Positions 12,787-13,608 of a stretch of DNA of 13,608 bases are shown piece after piece; the stretch's first letter is position 1, and each line of letters begins with the position of its first letter. Position numbers and translations under genes: made by a program. The notes beneath the pieces are model-generated. The model was not told the DNA's origin, ran no database searches, and worked only from the letters and a program-made list of their open reading frames with translations. The stretch comes from Craurococcus roseus (GTDB lineage: Bacteria > Pseudomonadota > Alphaproteobacteria > Acetobacterales > Acetobacteraceae), in the NCBI RefSeq assembly GCF_039523795.1, contig NZ_BAAAFZ010000113.1:1-13608 (forward strand), written 5' to 3'.

Positions 12787-12987
12787 TCAGGCGTTGCGCC
12801 GGTCCAGCGGGCAGGTGTCGACCCCGAGCAGGCCGTAAACCGGGCAGGTGCCGGCGAGCCCGGTGATCAGCGGCACCAACCCGACCAAGCCCCACCAGCC
12901 GAGCGGGCCGAACAGCCCGAGCGCCAGCAGGACGACCCCGGCCGCGATCCGCAGCCACTTGTCCGTGTTGCCGACGTTGCGCGTCAT
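12787..12987 (-). CDS. DUF2892-family small inner-membrane protein (YgaP-like)
   Basis: 66 residues with two transmembrane segments, about 11-27 and 30-46, joined by a Gly-Pro-Leu-Gly turn. The family features are the opening NVGNTDKWLRIAAG, the GLVPLITGLAGTCPVYGLLG stretch (35-55) and the cysteine pair C48 and C59. The same domain forms the membrane part of E. coli YgaP, where it is fused to a rhodanese; here it stands alone. The ATG at 12985-12987 has a strong GGAGGAGAG upstream. An FNR-type site is centred about 80 bp upstream, at the end of trxC, so it may have its own promoter. Function is unknown; this family is often found with sulfur-transfer or redox genes, and the adjacent thioredoxin fits that pattern. 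Confidence 0.88.
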   Translation of the reverse strand: MTRNVGNTDKWLRIAAGVVLLALGLFGPLGWWGLVGLVPLITGLAGTCPVYGLLGVDTCPLDRRNA

Positions 12988-13059
12988 GGTCGCTCTCCTC
13001 CGCGTGTGTGGTTCATGTGCCCCGGAGACCGATGGTGGCGGGCCGCGTCCTGGGGCGCA

Positions 13060-13073
13060 TTGATCAAACTCAA
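13060..13073. promoter_or_regulatory. FNR/FixK-type site between trxC and the DUF2892 gene
   Basis: On the minus strand the sequence reads TTGAG-TTTG-ATCAA, matching TTGAT-N4-ATCAA at 9 of 10 fixed positions. It overlaps the trxC stop codon and is centred about 80 bp upstream of the DUF2892 ATG. A class II promoter would start near 13025 and leave a leader of about 38 nt. No clear -10 box is visible. Confidence 0.5.
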
Positions 13074-13513
13074 GCCGCCGCTGCGGCGCCCTCGGCCCAG
13101 GCGACGACGGCGTGCGCGGGCATGGCCCCGGTGCGGCGGGCGACCTCGCGGCCGCCGGCGAAGAGGGCCAGCGTCGGGATGCTGGCGATGCCGAGTTCCG
13201 CAGCGAGGCGGGGCGCGTCCTCGGTGGAAACCTTGGCCAGCCGCATCCGCGGTTCGAGCCGCGCCGCCGCCTGCTCGAAGGCCGGCGCCATGGCGCGGCA
13301 CGGGCCGCACCATGGCGCCCAGAAGTCCACCAGCAGCGGTACGCCGCTCAGCCGCAGGTGGCGGCGGAACCGCTCCTCGTCGAGCGCGACGGGCTCGGCC
13401 CGGAACAGCGGCGCCTTGCACGCGCCGCAGCGCGGCCCGTCGCCTAGCCGTGCGGCGGGGGCGCGGTTGGCGGCGTCGCACCCCGGGCAGACGACCTGGA
13501 CGGTTTCGCTCAT
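13070..13513 (-). CDS. trxC: Thioredoxin 2 (TrxC-type, with N-terminal zinc ribbon)
   Basis: Cytosolic disulfide reductase of 147 residues. The N-terminal zinc finger has C9-x2-C12 and C29-x2-C32 (VCPGCDAANR and RCGACK), which marks the TrxC/thioredoxin 2 type. The thioredoxin fold follows with the active site FWAPWCGPCR (C69 and C72), TEDAPRLAAELGI and the cis-proline P113 in ASIPTLALF. The ATG at 13511-13513 follows AGGGA with 8-nt spacing. A GTG at 13526-13528 would add five residues but overlaps the preceding stop codon. It is 11 bp downstream of a partial gene, so it is probably in the same operon. E. coli trxC is induced by oxidative stress; here the neighbouring FNR-type site lies after trxC, so its own control is outside the window. 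Confidence 0.93.
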   Translation of the reverse strand: MSETVQVVCPGCDAANRAPAARLGDGPRCGACKAPLFRAEPVALDEERFRRHLRLSGVPLLVDFWAPWCGPCRAMAPAFEQAAARLEPRMRLAKVSTEDAPRLAAELGIASIPTLALFAGGREVARRTGAMPAHAVVAWAEGAAAAA

Positions 13514-13524
13514 GGCCCGGTCCC

Positions 13525-13608
13525 TCACGCGAGCGAAGCGGCCGCGCCGCCCTTGGCCTTCACCGGGATTTTCAGGTAGCGGACGCCGTTCTCCTCGGCT
13601 TCCGGGAA
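13525..13608 (-). CDS. C-terminal end of an unidentified protein (partial, runs off the window)
   Basis: The last 27 codons and the TGA stop of a minus-strand gene lie here. They read FPEAEENGVRYLKIPVKAKG followed by an Ala/Ser-rich tail. Tight spacing to trxC (11 bp) and normal codon use support a real gene end. The I-P-V triplet resembles the C-terminal I-x-I/V motif of small heat-shock proteins, which would suit a stress operon. The fragment is too short to assign, and other families can end this way. Confidence 0.55.
   Translation of the reverse strand, partial: FPEAEENGVRYLKIPVKAKGGAAASLA

Noticed and set aside
9138..12866. Plus-strand open frame of 1242 codons overlapping the P-type ATPase
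   Set aside because: Very Arg/Gly-rich, no domains, and shares DNA with a full ATPase in another frame.

Overview
The base composition is very GC-rich, with third codon positions almost always G or C. An MmcB-type DNA-repair protein and an alphaproteobacterial-style MotA point to a motile alphaproteobacterium, probably in or near Rhodospirillales/Acetobacteraceae. The lineage is inferred from gene content only. I see no rRNA, tRNA, CRISPR array, insertion sequence or prophage.

Region 1 (1-4640) is a patchwork of short transcription units that often run towards each other: motA (+), an Old Yellow Enzyme-type flavin oxidoreductase (-), a PaaI-type hotdog thioesterase (+), mmcB (-), an Rrf2/YwnA-like repressor (+), a pterin-4a-carbinolamine dehydratase (-) and a small zincin-fold metallopeptidase (+). 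GC-rich inverted repeats lie between several convergent pairs. A short AT-rich island (about 3270-3370) separates the divergent mmcB and rrf2 genes. Positions 4637-4939 hold no gene that I can support.

Region 2 (4940-13608) looks like one functional block for low-oxygen or stress metabolism. Minus strand: a Zn alcohol dehydrogenase is translationally coupled through an ATGA overlap to phosphoenolpyruvate synthase. Plus strand: a small DUF2188-like protein precedes a P2-type cation ATPase. Minus strand again: a partial gene at the right edge, then trxC-type thioredoxin 2, a DUF2892 membrane protein and a short VIT1/CCC1-family membrane protein. Three TTG-N8-CAA sites of the FNR/FixK/Dnr kind lie at 8896-8909, 8472-8485 and 13060-13073, each at a promoter-compatible distance from a start codon. 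Together with the gene types they suggest that an oxygen- or NO-responsive CRP/FNR-family regulator controls the block. That link is my inference.

The most interesting points are this candidate regulon, the altered ion-binding residues of the P-type ATPase, the VIT-family protein lacking the usual metal-binding insert, a 15-bp in-frame tandem repeat at the 5' end of mmcB, and a 598-bp gene-free stretch between the two divergent operons. I found no clearly new multi-gene system.
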